From Deltaproteobacteria bacterium (GTDB lineage: Bacteria; Desulfobacterota; DSM-4660; Desulfatiglandales; HGW-15): DNA of 64,000 nucleotides. Made by a program: the position numbers and the translations under genes. A model generated the notes under the pieces. The model saw only the letters and a list, made by a program, of their open reading frames with translations. It made no database searches and had not been told where the DNA came from. Location: the NCBI GenBank assembly GCA_019310485.1, contig JAFDEF010000016.1, positions 1 to 64,000 on the forward strand. Direction: 5' to 3'. Shown here piece after piece: positions 36,297-44,795 of this stretch. Position 1 is the first letter of the stretch, and each line of letters starts with the position of its first letter.

Positions 36297-36683
36297 ATGT
36301 TTTCATTTATCGCAGGTATTGAAAAGATAGGGGGGAACGGTGCCAAGGCCTATCAGTGTGCTTCATGTGGTGGCCTGATCACCCACTCCGACCAGCTTCT
36401 GGCCGTAGAGGGCAAAAACAGGCACTTTCATGTGAATCCCGCGGGTGTAGAATGCGATTTTCATACATTTTTGTCCTGTCCTGGAGCAATAGCGGCGGGA
36501 GAGGCAACCGAGGATCACACGTGGTTTCCGGGCTATGGATGGCGCATGGCTTTTTGCAAGACCTGTGGCCAACACCTTGGCTGGCACTATGAAGCGCTCT
36601 CAACAATCAGGCATCCCAGAAGGTTTTGGGGAATCCTTGTCCCCAATGTGAGGGCAGTATACGAAACCACTCCAACAAAATAA
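36297..36683 (+). CDS. Cereblon-like CULT-domain protein
   Basis: 128 aa. The zinc-binding pattern YQCASCGGLI ... FCKTCGQHLGW (two CxxC pairs) frames VNPAGVECDFHTFLSC and HTWFPGYGWRMAFC. This is the CULT domain of bacterial cereblon homologues. The three aromatic-cage tryptophans that bind glutarimide or uracil-like ligands are present: W in HTWFPGY, W in GYGWRM, W in HLGWHY. Start uncertain: ATG 36297 is 13 nt from AAGGGAG, TTG 36291 is better spaced. Cellular ligand unknown for bacterial members; a role in recognising cyclic imides or degraded protein ends has been proposed. Confidence 0.8.
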   Translation: MFSFIAGIEKIGGNGAKAYQCASCGGLITHSDQLLAVEGKNRHFHVNPAGVECDFHTFLSCPGAIAAGEATEDHTWFPGYGWRMAFCKTCGQHLGWHYEALSTIRHPRRFWGILVPNVRAVYETTPTK

Positions 36684-37127
36684 TAACTTCACCAAGACAC
36701 CGTACTTTCTAGTTCTGTGTGATCCACTGAAGGCTGCCGTTTTCGCGGCTAACTTTTCCCGGGAACTGTTGTCCTAGATTCATTTCTCAGGTGAAACTCA
36801 TGCTAAGATGCCCTCTTATTTTTCTTGCTCTGCACAAGGCCTCCCATATGCCGTACAACCCCCTCGCAGCGAGAAGCTGCAAGGAAGAAACAGCCCATGA
36901 GCTTTGAGACAAGGTGGTATGTGTTGGAGCGCACAAAGAATGAATGTAAAGACTTCAAAGGCATATGATTTGATCGCGTTCAAGCATTGAAGTTGGGCAA
37001 TTGGTGATTATTATTGTTTTGTCGGCATGAGTGAAGAGATCAAAGACGCCAACATAATAATCTTTTCCAAGTCAGGCCACACAATTGAAACCTCAAAAAT
37101 AATTGCCCAGAAAAGGGGGAAAGGAAC
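36684..37127. other. Gene-free stretch before the LonB-like protease
   Basis: 444 bp without a supported gene. A short hairpin (GCAGC, GAGAA, GCTGC near 36875) is visible. The final bases hold the ribosome site AAAGGGGGAAAGGA of the protease. No consensus promoter was recognised. Confidence 0.4.
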
Positions 37128-39566
37128 ATGGATAAAAGATTCAAGGAAGTTCCGGCAGAAGAATTGAGGGCTTATATTGATCCTGAATCCCTGCCATTTG
37201 AAAACACAGCCTCACTTGACCCCCCGAAAGAGAAAATCCTTGGTCAGCTAAGAGCGGGCGATGCAATAAAGTTCGGCATGGGCATGAAAGAAAATGGTTA
37301 CCACATATTTATAGCCGGCCCTCCGAAAGCGGGGTTAACATATACTGCGAGAACATACATCGAAGAACAGGCCAGGAAAGAGCCCACTCCGCCGGACTGG
37401 TGCTATGTGCATAACTTCAAAGAACCCGATAAGCCAAAGTGCCTGAGAGTTTCCCCTGGTCGTGGCAAGGAACTCAAGAAAGATATGAAAGAGTTGATTC
37501 AAGAGGTTCAGAAAAGGCTATCAGAGGTCTTTGACAGCGAAGACTACAGCGCCAGGGAGAAAGAAGCGGAGAAAGGTTTTGAAGAGCAACGAAGGAAAAT
37601 CATAGATAATCTGTCAAAGATTGCCAAGGAGCAGGGCTTTCTTTTGCAAATTTCACAGGTTGGAATGGTTATTATCCCTGCGACAGAGGAAGGCCAGCCT
37701 CTGAGCCAGGAAAACCTTGCTGAGCTGAGCGATAAGGAAAAGCAGAGGCTAAAGGAAAAAAGCGACGCGCTTCAGGAAAAAATGAAAGAGGCGGTTAAGA
37801 ACATTCGAGACGCTGAAGCGAAGCTCAAAGAAAAAAAGAGTGAGCTGGAAAAAGAAGTGGCATCTTATGTTGTGAGCCAGTTGTTGGAACCTTATCTGGA
37901 AAAGTACAAGCAGGATAAAGAAGTTGTTGATTATCTCAAGATGGTCCAGGAGGATATTATTGAAAATCTCGCCGATTTTAGAAAAAAAGAGGAAAGCTCA
38001 CAACAACATGTCCTTCAGTTTCCTGTTCCTCAAAAGGAAATGGCTTTACGAAGGTACGGGGTGAACGTGCTCATTGACAACTCAGAAACCCGGGGCGCCC
38101 CGGTTGTGATAGAGTCAAACCCCATATATCCGAATCTGTTCGGCACAATAGAGCGACAGGCCTGGTTTGGCGCTCTTTTCACTGATTTTACGATGATAAA
38201 GCCGGGGGTTCTTCACAAGGCGAACGGCGGCTATCTGATCATGAAGGCGCTTGACTTACTGAGGTGGTACCTTTCGTGGGAGGCTTTGAAAAGGGCACTT
38301 CGTGACAGGGAGATTCGTATCGAAGACCTTGGAGAGCTCTATGGACTTTTCAGTACGAGAACGATCCGCCCCGAGCCCATTCCGTTGAATATCAAAATAG
38401 TCCTCACAGGAGATCCGTATCTCTTTGAGTTGTTGTACTTGTTTGACGACCGGTTTCAGAAACTTTTCAAAGTCAAAGCGCACATGGACGATCGCATAGA
38501 TAGAAAAGAAGATACGGTGCTCCAGAGTGCCCAAATGATCGGTAACTATTGCAACGAGCAGCATATCCGCCACCTTGATAAGAGTGGGGTGGCGAGGGTC
38601 CTTGAATACAGCATGGAGCGCACAGAAGACAGGGAGAAACTAACACTTGAACTCGGAGACATTAGCGATTTGCTCAAAGAGGCGAACTACTTTGCCGGGC
38701 TTGACGGGACAGAGTTCATTCAGGGGAAACATGTTGAGCAGGCAATTCAAAAACGCATTTTCAGGTCGAATCTTGTGGAAGAGCGCATCAAGGAACTGGT
38801 TGAAAAAGACATCTTTTGGATCGATACAGACGGGTATAAGGTCGGTCAAATTAACGGGATTTCAATCCTTATGACCGGTGACCATGAATTTGGAAAGCCC
38901 AACAGGATTACGGCTACTGTTTCTGTTGGCCGTGAGGGTGTTGTCGCTATTGAGCGGGAATCAAAGATGAGCGGCAACATTCACACAAAAGGTGTCATGA
39001 TTCTAACAAGCTTTCTGAAAGAACGGTTTGCCTATAATAAACCTATATCTTTGACTGCCAGCTTGTGTTTTGAGCAGAGCTACGGACTCGTTGAAGGGGA
39101 CAGTGCATCAAGCACAGAACTTTTTGCCCTTCTCAGTGCTTTGGCAGAGGTTCCCATCTATCAAGGAATTGCAGTGACGGGTTCCGTGAGCCAGAAGGGT
39201 GAGATCCAGCCTGTTGGAGGGGTGACACGCAAAGTCGAGGCTTTTTTTGACATCTGCAAGCATAAGGGCCTGAATGGCCGACAGGGCGTGATCATACCGG
39301 AAAAGAACATTCAAAACCTTATGCTCAAGCAGGAAGTGATCGACAAAGTCAAAGAGGGCATGTTTCACATTTGGCCGATTTCAACAGTGGAAGAGGGAAT
39401 CGAGATTCTGACTGGTATGGAGGCGGGAACACGCCAGGCTGACGGTGGATACCCAGAGGGGACGCTTTTCCGGAAGGTGGACGAACGGCTTACGAAACTG
39501 GCTGAAATTGTCAAGAAATTTGCCAAGGAAACAGAAGGGCAGAAAAGTTCAAACCAGGAGGAATGA
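37128..39566 (+). CDS. LonB-like ATP-dependent protease (AAA_32/Lon_C family)
   Basis: 812 aa, the usual size of the bacterial COG1067 group. The N-terminal AAA-like part contains IAGPPKAGLTYTART where a Walker A is expected (GxxGxGK/RT); the Lys/Arg is missing, so nucleotide binding may be weak. A coiled-coil region follows at about 190-285 (DKEKQRLKEKSDALQEKMKE). Residues about 440-500 carry ALGD-type AAA parts. The Lon proteolytic domain has GDSASSTELFALLSAL (Ser) and GGVTRKVEAFFDICK (Lys dyad partner). No membrane helix, so cytosolic. GGGGAAAGGAAC precedes the ATG. Confidence 0.88.
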   Translation: MDKRFKEVPAEELRAYIDPESLPFENTASLDPPKEKILGQLRAGDAIKFGMGMKENGYHIFIAGPPKAGLTYTARTYIEEQARKEPTPPDWCYVHNFKEPDKPKCLRVSPGRGKELKKDMKELIQEVQKRLSEVFDSEDYSAREKEAEKGFEEQRRKIIDNLSKIAKEQGFLLQISQVGMVIIPATEEGQPLSQENLAELSDKEKQRLKEKSDALQEKMKEAVKNIRDAEAKLKEKKSELEKEVASYVVSQLLEPYLEKYKQDKEVVDYLKMVQEDIIENLADFRKKEESSQQHVLQFPVPQKEMALRRYGVNVLIDNSETRGAPVVIESNPIYPNLFGTIERQAWFGALFTDFTMIKPGVLHKANGGYLIMKALDLLRWYLSWEALKRALRDREIRIEDLGELYGLFSTRTIRPEPIPLNIKIVLTGDPYLFELLYLFDDRFQKLFKVKAHMDDRIDRKEDTVLQSAQMIGNYCNEQHIRHLDKSGVARVLEYSMERTEDREKLTLELGDISDLLKEANYFAGLDGTEFIQGKHVEQAIQKRIFRSNLVEERIKELVEKDIFWIDTDGYKVGQINGISILMTGDHEFGKPNRITATVSVGREGVVAIERESKMSGNIHTKGVMILTSFLKERFAYNKPISLTASLCFEQSYGLVEGDSASSTELFALLSALAEVPIYQGIAVTGSVSQKGEIQPVGGVTRKVEAFFDICKHKGLNGRQGVIIPEKNIQNLMLKQEVIDKVKEGMFHIWPISTVEEGIEILTGMEAGTRQADGGYPEGTLFRKVDERLTKLAEIVKKFAKETEGQKSSNQEE

Positions 39567-39624
39567 GCTTTGAGGATTATTTTCCCAAAAGGCGCGCGAT
39601 TTCCCGTCAAGGAGGTATTGTGTC

Positions 39625-40080
39625 ATGAATGATAAGGGGATGGTTAACATTGGCGTGGTTCACATAGAATCGGATCCCAACAGGGGAAACATGGTAATAT
39701 TAAAAGAGGATGAGAACGCGGAGAGGTATTTCTTGATGTTTGTGGGCGATGCAGAATTCGCGGCCATTGCAAAGGAGAAAGGCCTGGTTGAGCCCAGAAG
39801 GCCGCTGACGCACGATCTATACCTCGCCATAATGGATGAGCTTGATATTGAGTTCAAACGCGTGGAAATATTCGATATGCGGCAGGATACCTATTATGCC
39901 AACGTCGTGTTTAGCACAAAAGATGTGGAACACTCTATAGACAGCCGGCCCAGTGACGGTGTGGCACTGGCATTGAATAGAAAGATTCCTATCCTGGTCA
40001 ACGAAAAGCTTTTCAGGCGCCAGCTCACAGAACAAGAAATCAAGGAGTATGAAGGACTTGTAAAAAGCATCAAGTTTTAG
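39625..40080 (+). CDS. Bifunctional-nuclease (BFN/DUF151) family protein
   Basis: 151 aa. The family is recognised by IDSRPSDGVALALNRKIPI near residues 113-131, with RPLTHDLYLAIMDELD in the middle. Plant members have RNase/DNase activity, and bacterial members are small cytosolic proteins of unknown role. ATG 39625 follows AAGGAGG by about 10 nt. It starts 58 bp after the LonB-like gene on the same strand, so cotranscription is likely; nothing in the sequence shows how the two work together. Confidence 0.85.
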   Translation: MNDKGMVNIGVVHIESDPNRGNMVILKEDENAERYFLMFVGDAEFAAIAKEKGLVEPRRPLTHDLYLAIMDELDIEFKRVEIFDMRQDTYYANVVFSTKDVEHSIDSRPSDGVALALNRKIPILVNEKLFRRQLTEQEIKEYEGLVKSIKF

Positions 40081-40289
40081 AATGTCATCTCAAGTGCTTT
40101 TCATTCACGTGGGCCAGAACACCTCGTTGCTTGTTACAATGAAGATACGCTACCTAATCCTGAGGGGCGCTTGACAGGACAGGCGATTTGAGGGATAATC
40201 ATTTAACATGTCGCCGGATGCTGTTAAGGCTGCTGGAACAAACTGTGCTCTAACCGGGAGGCATGACTGAATCGGAAAGGGGGCAACCT

Positions 40290-40712
40290 ATGAAAAGTGC
40301 TCGGCTGTCAGTACCTCTATTATCCATTGCCTTCATCGTTTGCCTGGTAATGTTATTTTCGCCTGCCTGTACAAGGGTAGGCATTGAACTAGGAGGTCCC
40401 GGCCCAGGATACCATCATGGTGGCCCTCCCCCGCATGCTCCTGCTCACGGGTATCGCGCAAAGTACAGGTACTACTACTACCCCTCAGCACAAGTCTATT
40501 TTGATGTTACCAGAAAGGCTTATTTTTATATGGAAGGTGGTAGGTGGCGCATGTCCCTTTCCCTGCCCGAATACCTCAGGGTGAGGCTTGGAAGCCATGT
40601 TACCATTGATATGGATACTGACAAGCCCTACACTCATTTTGCAGAACACAAGAAAAAATATCCTCCCGGCCAGTTAAAAAAGAAGGGCAAAAAGAAGAAA
40701 TGGTGGAAGTAG
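40290..40712 (+). CDS. Small lipoprotein-like protein
   Basis: 140 aa from ATG 40290 (GGAAAGGGGG upstream). The N-terminal hydrophobic stretch ends in MLFSPAC, a lipobox-like cut before Cys at about residue 28. After it come a Gly/Pro/His-rich stretch (GPGYHHGGPPPHAPAHGY), Tyr-rich YRYYYYPSAQVYFD and KAYFYMEGGRWRM, and a strongly basic tail (KKKGKKKKWWK). It looks like a surface or periplasmic lipoprotein of the Tyr/Trp-motif kind. Function unknown. Its stop is 1 bp from the trmO stop (convergent). Confidence 0.7.
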   Translation: MKSARLSVPLLSIAFIVCLVMLFSPACTRVGIELGGPGPGYHHGGPPPHAPAHGYRAKYRYYYYPSAQVYFDVTRKAYFYMEGGRWRMSLSLPEYLRVRLGSHVTIDMDTDKPYTHFAEHKKKYPPGQLKKKGKKKKWWK

Positions 40713-40713
40713 C

Positions 40714-41178
40714 TTAGCCTTCCTTTTGAAGGTCTCTGTCACGCCACGCTATGCGGGAGTCAGGGATACAATCCAGCCGCGAGTAAGGCTTGATATCAAT
40801 AATTGGAGAACCGTCAAGAGCATCCATCCCCTTTACCTTAAGCAATCGCCCCTTGCGTTCAAGTAAGTCAACAACACAAAAGCCAATCGGATTGGGGCGG
40901 TTTGGAGAACGTGTTGCAAACACACCATGTATCTCCGGGCCCCACGGGGTTTTCGTGCGAACAATGTCCCTTCTGCTCTCATGTTGCCAGTAGAGTACAA
41001 TCAGGTGGGAGCACTTTTCTATATCAAGAAGCCCCGGTTCATACTCTTCAAAGATTTCAAGCGTACACTCCTCCCTTCTATGCCTCCCCTGGGAAGGGGC
41101 ATCTTTTTTCGTTCTGTAGCGCGAGTGAACCACACCTATCTGCTTGAGTTGTGCCGGTCGTGATCTTTGCTTATCCAC
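40714..41178 (-). CDS. trmO: tRNA m6t6A37 methyltransferase TrmO (TsaA/YaeB family)
   Basis: 154 aa, GTG start (CGGGGAGTC ahead). TrmO methylates N6-threonylcarbamoyladenosine at position 37 of some tRNAs using SAM; the fold is a beta-barrel. Family motifs: IGVVHSRYRTKKDAPSQGR at the start, RTKTPWGPEIHGVFATRSPN with RPNPIGF, and VKGMDALDGSPIIDIKPY. It lacks the extra C-terminal domain of the E. coli enzyme, as many homologues do. The promoter with a palindromic operator lies 50-90 bp upstream. Confidence 0.88.
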   Translation of the reverse strand: MDKQRSRPAQLKQIGVVHSRYRTKKDAPSQGRHRREECTLEIFEEYEPGLLDIEKCSHLIVLYWQHESRRDIVRTKTPWGPEIHGVFATRSPNRPNPIGFCVVDLLERKGRLLKVKGMDALDGSPIIDIKPYSRLDCIPDSRIAWRDRDLQKEG

Positions 41179-41237
41179 GAAAAATGACTCCCCGTGAAAT
41201 CCCTGAGTGAGGTTGCGTGCAGCTTGGATGAGTAGGG

Positions 41238-41272
41238 ATTGTACAGCACATGGTTTGATTAATCAAACCATG
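41238..41272 (-). promoter_or_regulatory. trmO promoter overlapped by a perfect 24-bp palindrome
   Basis: On the minus strand, -35 TTGATT (41266-41261), a 17-bp spacer and -10 TACAAT (41243-41238). The perfect palindrome CATGGTTTGATT/AATCAAACCATG (41249-41272) covers the -35 and half the spacer, an ideal position for a repressor. The regulator is not identified in the window. Confidence 0.6.
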
Positions 41273-41286
41273 ATACGTTTTCCAAA

Positions 41287-41318
41287 TGCCCCTGTCTTGC
41301 CTTTTTGGGGCAGGGGCA
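41287..41318. repeat. GC-rich hairpin
   Basis: TGCCCCTG (41287-41294) pairs with CAGGGGCA (41311-41318) around a 16-nt loop containing TTTTT. It lies upstream of the trmO promoter and may be a terminator for a plus-strand transcript or a structural element. Confidence 0.35.
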
Positions 41319-42103
41319 CAATCGAACAAATCCTTTTAGCTGCTCGAAAAGGGACAAATAACGGCAGTAGTTTTGGCTGATTTCTGAAATTCTGCACAAA
41401 ACGCGCCACTTTTGTGTCATTTTTTGCCGATTTCTTACAAAATTTGTCAGCAAGTCGAAGTGGAAAAGGAAGGCGGATTTGTTAACATCCTGGTATTACT
41501 AAGGATATTTGTGTGGATTGGGTTTGGCAAGGATCTTGCTTGTTAAACAGGCAAAAGGGTAAGCGAAGTTCTTTGAGAAAACTTAGTTATTGAGTGCCGC
41601 ACGATTTGGGAGTCCTTTAAAAGTAGATCATAACCAGAGGGCCCAAGGCCAAGAAATCAAAAAGGGAGGCGTCTTGTGCGCGGCACTCACCAAACTTCTC
41701 GAGTGTGCGTGCATCTTTTCTGCCGGCCATCTCCATCGAAAAAGGAAAGAGAGGTGCGAGCCGGGGATTAAAACGGCATTGCGGGAAGTTGGTTAATTCC
41801 GGTTGGCCCACTTGTTTCGGGGTCGGCCTTTAGGGATAGGGGCCACGTTGAGCAGTTAACCTAAAGACAAAACAGATGTAGACCAGGGCAGAGAGTTAAC
41901 CGATCAGACCAACCCTCCTTTCAAAAGGCAGAGCTTTTGGCTTTGCCTTTTCCATTTTTCCTTTACATTTTTTTTCAACAGCGTGGAGAGAGTTCTTCCT
42001 CTTTCCTCCCTCCTTTTTACATTCATCCTGATTGTGTTTTTATCTATAAGGTGATAAAAGACTGCTGGCAAAGCTATCAGGAATTGTTTGAGGAGGATAT
42101 TTT

Positions 42104-43222
42104 ATGGATGTTCCTTTTGTTGATTTGAAGCGCCAGTACGCACCGCTGCTGCCTGAGATAAAAGGCACAATGGACAGTATTATCGAACGCTGTGCCTTTA
42201 TAAACGGTCCAGAAGTCAGAGAGTTTGAGCAAAAGATGGCAAAGTGGTTGGGAGTCCCCTGGGTTTGCGGGGTTTCCAACGGGACGCATGCCCTTTATCT
42301 CACCCTGAAGGCTCTTGGAATTGGAAAAGGAGACGAGGTGATTACGGTTGCAAACACGGCTTTTCCTACAAGTGAAGCAATCAATTCTTCTGGAGCCGAT
42401 GTGGTATTTGTAGATATCTCTCAGGATTATTTTTCAATAGACCCTGAAGCAGTGAGGAGTGCTGTTACTGCTAGAACCAGAGCTGTCATTCCCGTTCATC
42501 TTTACGGAATACCGGCCGAAATGGAAGCAATTACGGAAATAGCAGAGAAACACGATCTGCTGATAGTTGAAGACGTTGCCCAGGCCATGGGGGCTAGGTA
42601 CAAAGGGAAAAAAGTGGGGACAATTGGTGTAGCCGGATGCTTCAGTTTTTTCCCTTCCAAGAACCTTGGTGCTTTTGGTGATGGGGGTGCTGTAGCTTCT
42701 GCTGATAAAGAACTGGCTCGGAGGGTTCGCATGCTGTCCAACCATGGGCGAGAAGAAAAATACACCCACCTTTTGCTCGGCACGAATAGCAGACTCGATA
42801 CACTGAAGGCAGGCCAGCTTTCTATCTGCCTTGACCATCTGGATGAATGGAACCAGGAAAGGAGACAGGCTGCTGCCCTTTATGAGGAGTTGCTCGGCCC
42901 TTTTGAGGAGATTCGCACCCCTGCAGTCCCTGAGGGGTGTGAAGCGGTCTGGCATCTGTACGTGATCAGGTACGAGAAGAGAGATGATCTCGCAGCTTTT
43001 CTAAGACAAAAAGGTATTAGGACCGGCCTTCACTACCCTCTTCCTTTACACAAACAGCCTGCCTATGCTGATCTAGGCCTCAAAGAGGGTTCCCTTCCAC
43101 GAGCAGAGAAAGCTTGCAGGGAAGTCCTCTCATTGCCCATGTTCCCCAAGATCACTCCTGCTGAAATTGAAACCGTCGCAAAGGGCATAGGAGAGTTTTT
43201 GTCGCATCAGGGGAAAGCCTAG
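42104..43222 (+). CDS. DegT/DnrJ/EryC1-type sugar aminotransferase
   Basis: 372 aa. PLP-dependent transferase that aminates a nucleotide-linked keto sugar. Visible: VPFVDLKRQYAPL start, GVSNGTHALYLTLKALGIG (phosphate site), VEDVAQAMGARYKG with the ring-stacking Asp, and GCFSFFPSKNLGAFGDGG with the PLP Lys at about residue 186. GAGGAGG sits ahead of the ATG. It is first in a six-gene plus-strand unit with a GT2 transferase, VTT protein, Gfo/Idh dehydrogenase, a membrane methyltransferase-like protein and an ArnT-like transferase. Its keto-sugar substrate would come from the dehydrogenase. Confidence 0.92.
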   Translation: MDVPFVDLKRQYAPLLPEIKGTMDSIIERCAFINGPEVREFEQKMAKWLGVPWVCGVSNGTHALYLTLKALGIGKGDEVITVANTAFPTSEAINSSGADVVFVDISQDYFSIDPEAVRSAVTARTRAVIPVHLYGIPAEMEAITEIAEKHDLLIVEDVAQAMGARYKGKKVGTIGVAGCFSFFPSKNLGAFGDGGAVASADKELARRVRMLSNHGREEKYTHLLLGTNSRLDTLKAGQLSICLDHLDEWNQERRQAAALYEELLGPFEEIRTPAVPEGCEAVWHLYVIRYEKRDDLAAFLRQKGIRTGLHYPLPLHKQPAYADLGLKEGSLPRAEKACREVLSLPMFPKITPAEIETVAKGIGEFLSHQGKA

Positions 43223-43226
43223 TAAA

Positions 43227-43973
43227 ATGAATGGAGAATCAGTCAAATTATCGGTAGTCATTCCTGTTTACAACGAAGAAGAGAATCTTGGGCCGCTGCT
43301 TGATGAACTTTTCCCTATTTTGAGAGGCCTTGAAAGACCATTTGAAGTGATTTGTGTGGATGACGCCAGCACCGACCGCAGCGCCAATGTTATTAAGGAA
43401 CTATGCGATACGTACAAGGAGCTTCGCCTTGTCCGGCACGGGGTGAATTGCGGGGAAAGCGCCGCGGAAGCCTCGGGCTTCTCCCAATCCAGGGGAGAGG
43501 TGGTGATAACGATGGATGCCGACCTTCAGAATGACCCATCTGACATACCCTCGCTTTTAAAGGCCCTGGAAGATTCAGACGCTGTCTGCGGTGTCCGTGC
43601 GATCAGGGAAGATAGTTGGCTCAAGAGAGTTTCTTCATGGATTGCAAACGGTTTTCGTAACTGGATTACAAATGATAAAGTTTCAGATGCAGGGTGCACT
43701 TTCAGGGCTTTGCGAAAAAACGCCCTGGCAGAGATACCCGTCTTTAACGGAATGCATCGCTTTTTGCCGACTCTCCTTCGATTTCAAGGTTATAGAGTTG
43801 TGGAAATCGAAGTGAACCATCGTCCCAGAATTCACGGCCAATCAAAATATGGCATTGGTAACAGGATGTTTCGCGGAATCGTTGATTGCTTTGCAATGAT
43901 CTGGTGGAGGAGGCGATGTGTGCCGGGAGATCGCTTGCGAAAAGATAGCAGGGAAGCCGCGCATCAAGGATGA
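43227..43973 (+). CDS. Glycosyltransferase family 2 (polyprenyl-phosphate sugar transferase-like)
   Basis: 248 aa. GT-A fold start LSVVIPVYNEEENLGPLLDE, CVDDASTDRS and ITMDADLQNDPSDIPSLL with the metal-binding DAD; later DAGCTFRALR and RIHGQSKYG, as in dolichyl/undecaprenyl-phosphate sugar synthases. ArnC-type relatives have two C-terminal membrane helices; this protein ends without them (MIWWRRRCVPGDRL), so it is the short DPM1-like type. It likely loads a sugar onto a polyprenyl phosphate at the inner membrane. It starts 4 bp after the aminotransferase and overlaps the next gene by 4 bp. Confidence 0.9.
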   Translation: MNGESVKLSVVIPVYNEEENLGPLLDELFPILRGLERPFEVICVDDASTDRSANVIKELCDTYKELRLVRHGVNCGESAAEASGFSQSRGEVVITMDADLQNDPSDIPSLLKALEDSDAVCGVRAIREDSWLKRVSSWIANGFRNWITNDKVSDAGCTFRALRKNALAEIPVFNGMHRFLPTLLRFQGYRVVEIEVNHRPRIHGQSKYGIGNRMFRGIVDCFAMIWWRRRCVPGDRLRKDSREAAHQG

Positions 43974-44722
43974 ACTCAGGCAAAAAGCAAAAGGAAAAGC
44001 AGGGAGAAGGAAGATATTCTTCTGAAAACAAAACTGAAAGCAGGCGCGAGGTACTAAAGGCCATCTTGCTGGCGGCTTTTGTGGTGGGGGCCATGGCAGT
44101 GGTAAGGTTTTCCCCCCTTAGAGAATACGCCAATCCTTCAAATTTTGATCAATTGCGAGTCAGGCTCTCCGAATTTCATGCATGGGCGCCGATTGTCTTT
44201 TTGGTAGGCGGGGCAGTCGCCATTACGCTGGGCGCACCGAGATCCATTGTGAGCATACTGGGGGGAATGGCATTCGGCTTTTTGGCCGGAACTTCCCTGG
44301 CGCTCGGCGCCTCACTTCTTGGCTCCATTGTGATCTTTTTGCTTGCTAGGTGGCTAGGACGGTCTTTTTTCAAACACAGGGTCGGCAAATATCTGAAGAC
44401 GATCAGAGGTCTGGGCCAGGTCGACGGCTTTCTGCTCGTAGTGCTACTAAGGCAGCTACCGCTGACGTGCATGCTGGTCAATGTCCTGATAGGGCTGACC
44501 TCCGTGAGTACCGGCGTATTCTTTTTGGGTTCGATCGTGGGCCTGCTTCCCGAGGCGGCTATTTTTTCTCTGTTTGGAAGCAGCGTCCGGCAAGGCTTTA
44601 TCCTGAGGGTCTCGATCGCCACATTTCTTTTAATCCTCCTTGTTATAGTGATCAGGTTGTATTATAAGAGGTCGTCCCTCGCCGGGAAGCTGGCACGGGG
44701 GTTTGGGAAAGATAGTGCCTGA
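43970..44722 (+). CDS. VTT/TVP38-TMEM64 family membrane protein
   Basis: 250 aa. A cytosolic charged N-terminus (about 30 residues), then five to six hydrophobic segments. The VTT (SNARE-associated) core is seen in GGAVAITLGAPRSIVSILGG, MAFGFLAGTSLALGASLLGS and LLVVLLRQLPLTCMLVNVLIG. Bacterial DedA/VTT proteins flip or recycle lipid carriers such as undecaprenyl phosphate or phosphatidylethanolamine; with a polyprenyl-sugar transferase before it this is a fitting inference. The ATG overlaps the GT2 stop (ATGA). Confidence 0.88.
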   Translation: MNSGKKQKEKQGEGRYSSENKTESRREVLKAILLAAFVVGAMAVVRFSPLREYANPSNFDQLRVRLSEFHAWAPIVFLVGGAVAITLGAPRSIVSILGGMAFGFLAGTSLALGASLLGSIVIFLLARWLGRSFFKHRVGKYLKTIRGLGQVDGFLLVVLLRQLPLTCMLVNVLIGLTSVSTGVFFLGSIVGLLPEAAIFSLFGSSVRQGFILRVSIATFLLILLVIVIRLYYKRSSLAGKLARGFGKDSA

Positions 44723-44795
44723 TTGCCGGGTCGGAGATCTCTCGGAAATAGGAAACAGAGTTTTGATATTTGTGAAATAGTGAAAAGGAGCAAGA

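Larger units (their letters stand above)
41179..42103. other. Long intergenic region between trmO and the sugar operon
   Basis: 925 bp with no convincing gene. It contains the trmO promoter/palindrome and the hairpin at 41287-41318. A long-range pair also occurs: GAGTGCCGC (41592-41600) is exactly complementary to GCGGCACTC (41680-41688), enclosing about 80 nt. The right end holds GAGGAGG at 42090, the ribosome site of the aminotransferase. The long-range pair could fold a structured leader or small RNA; no known riboswitch class was recognised. Confidence 0.45.
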
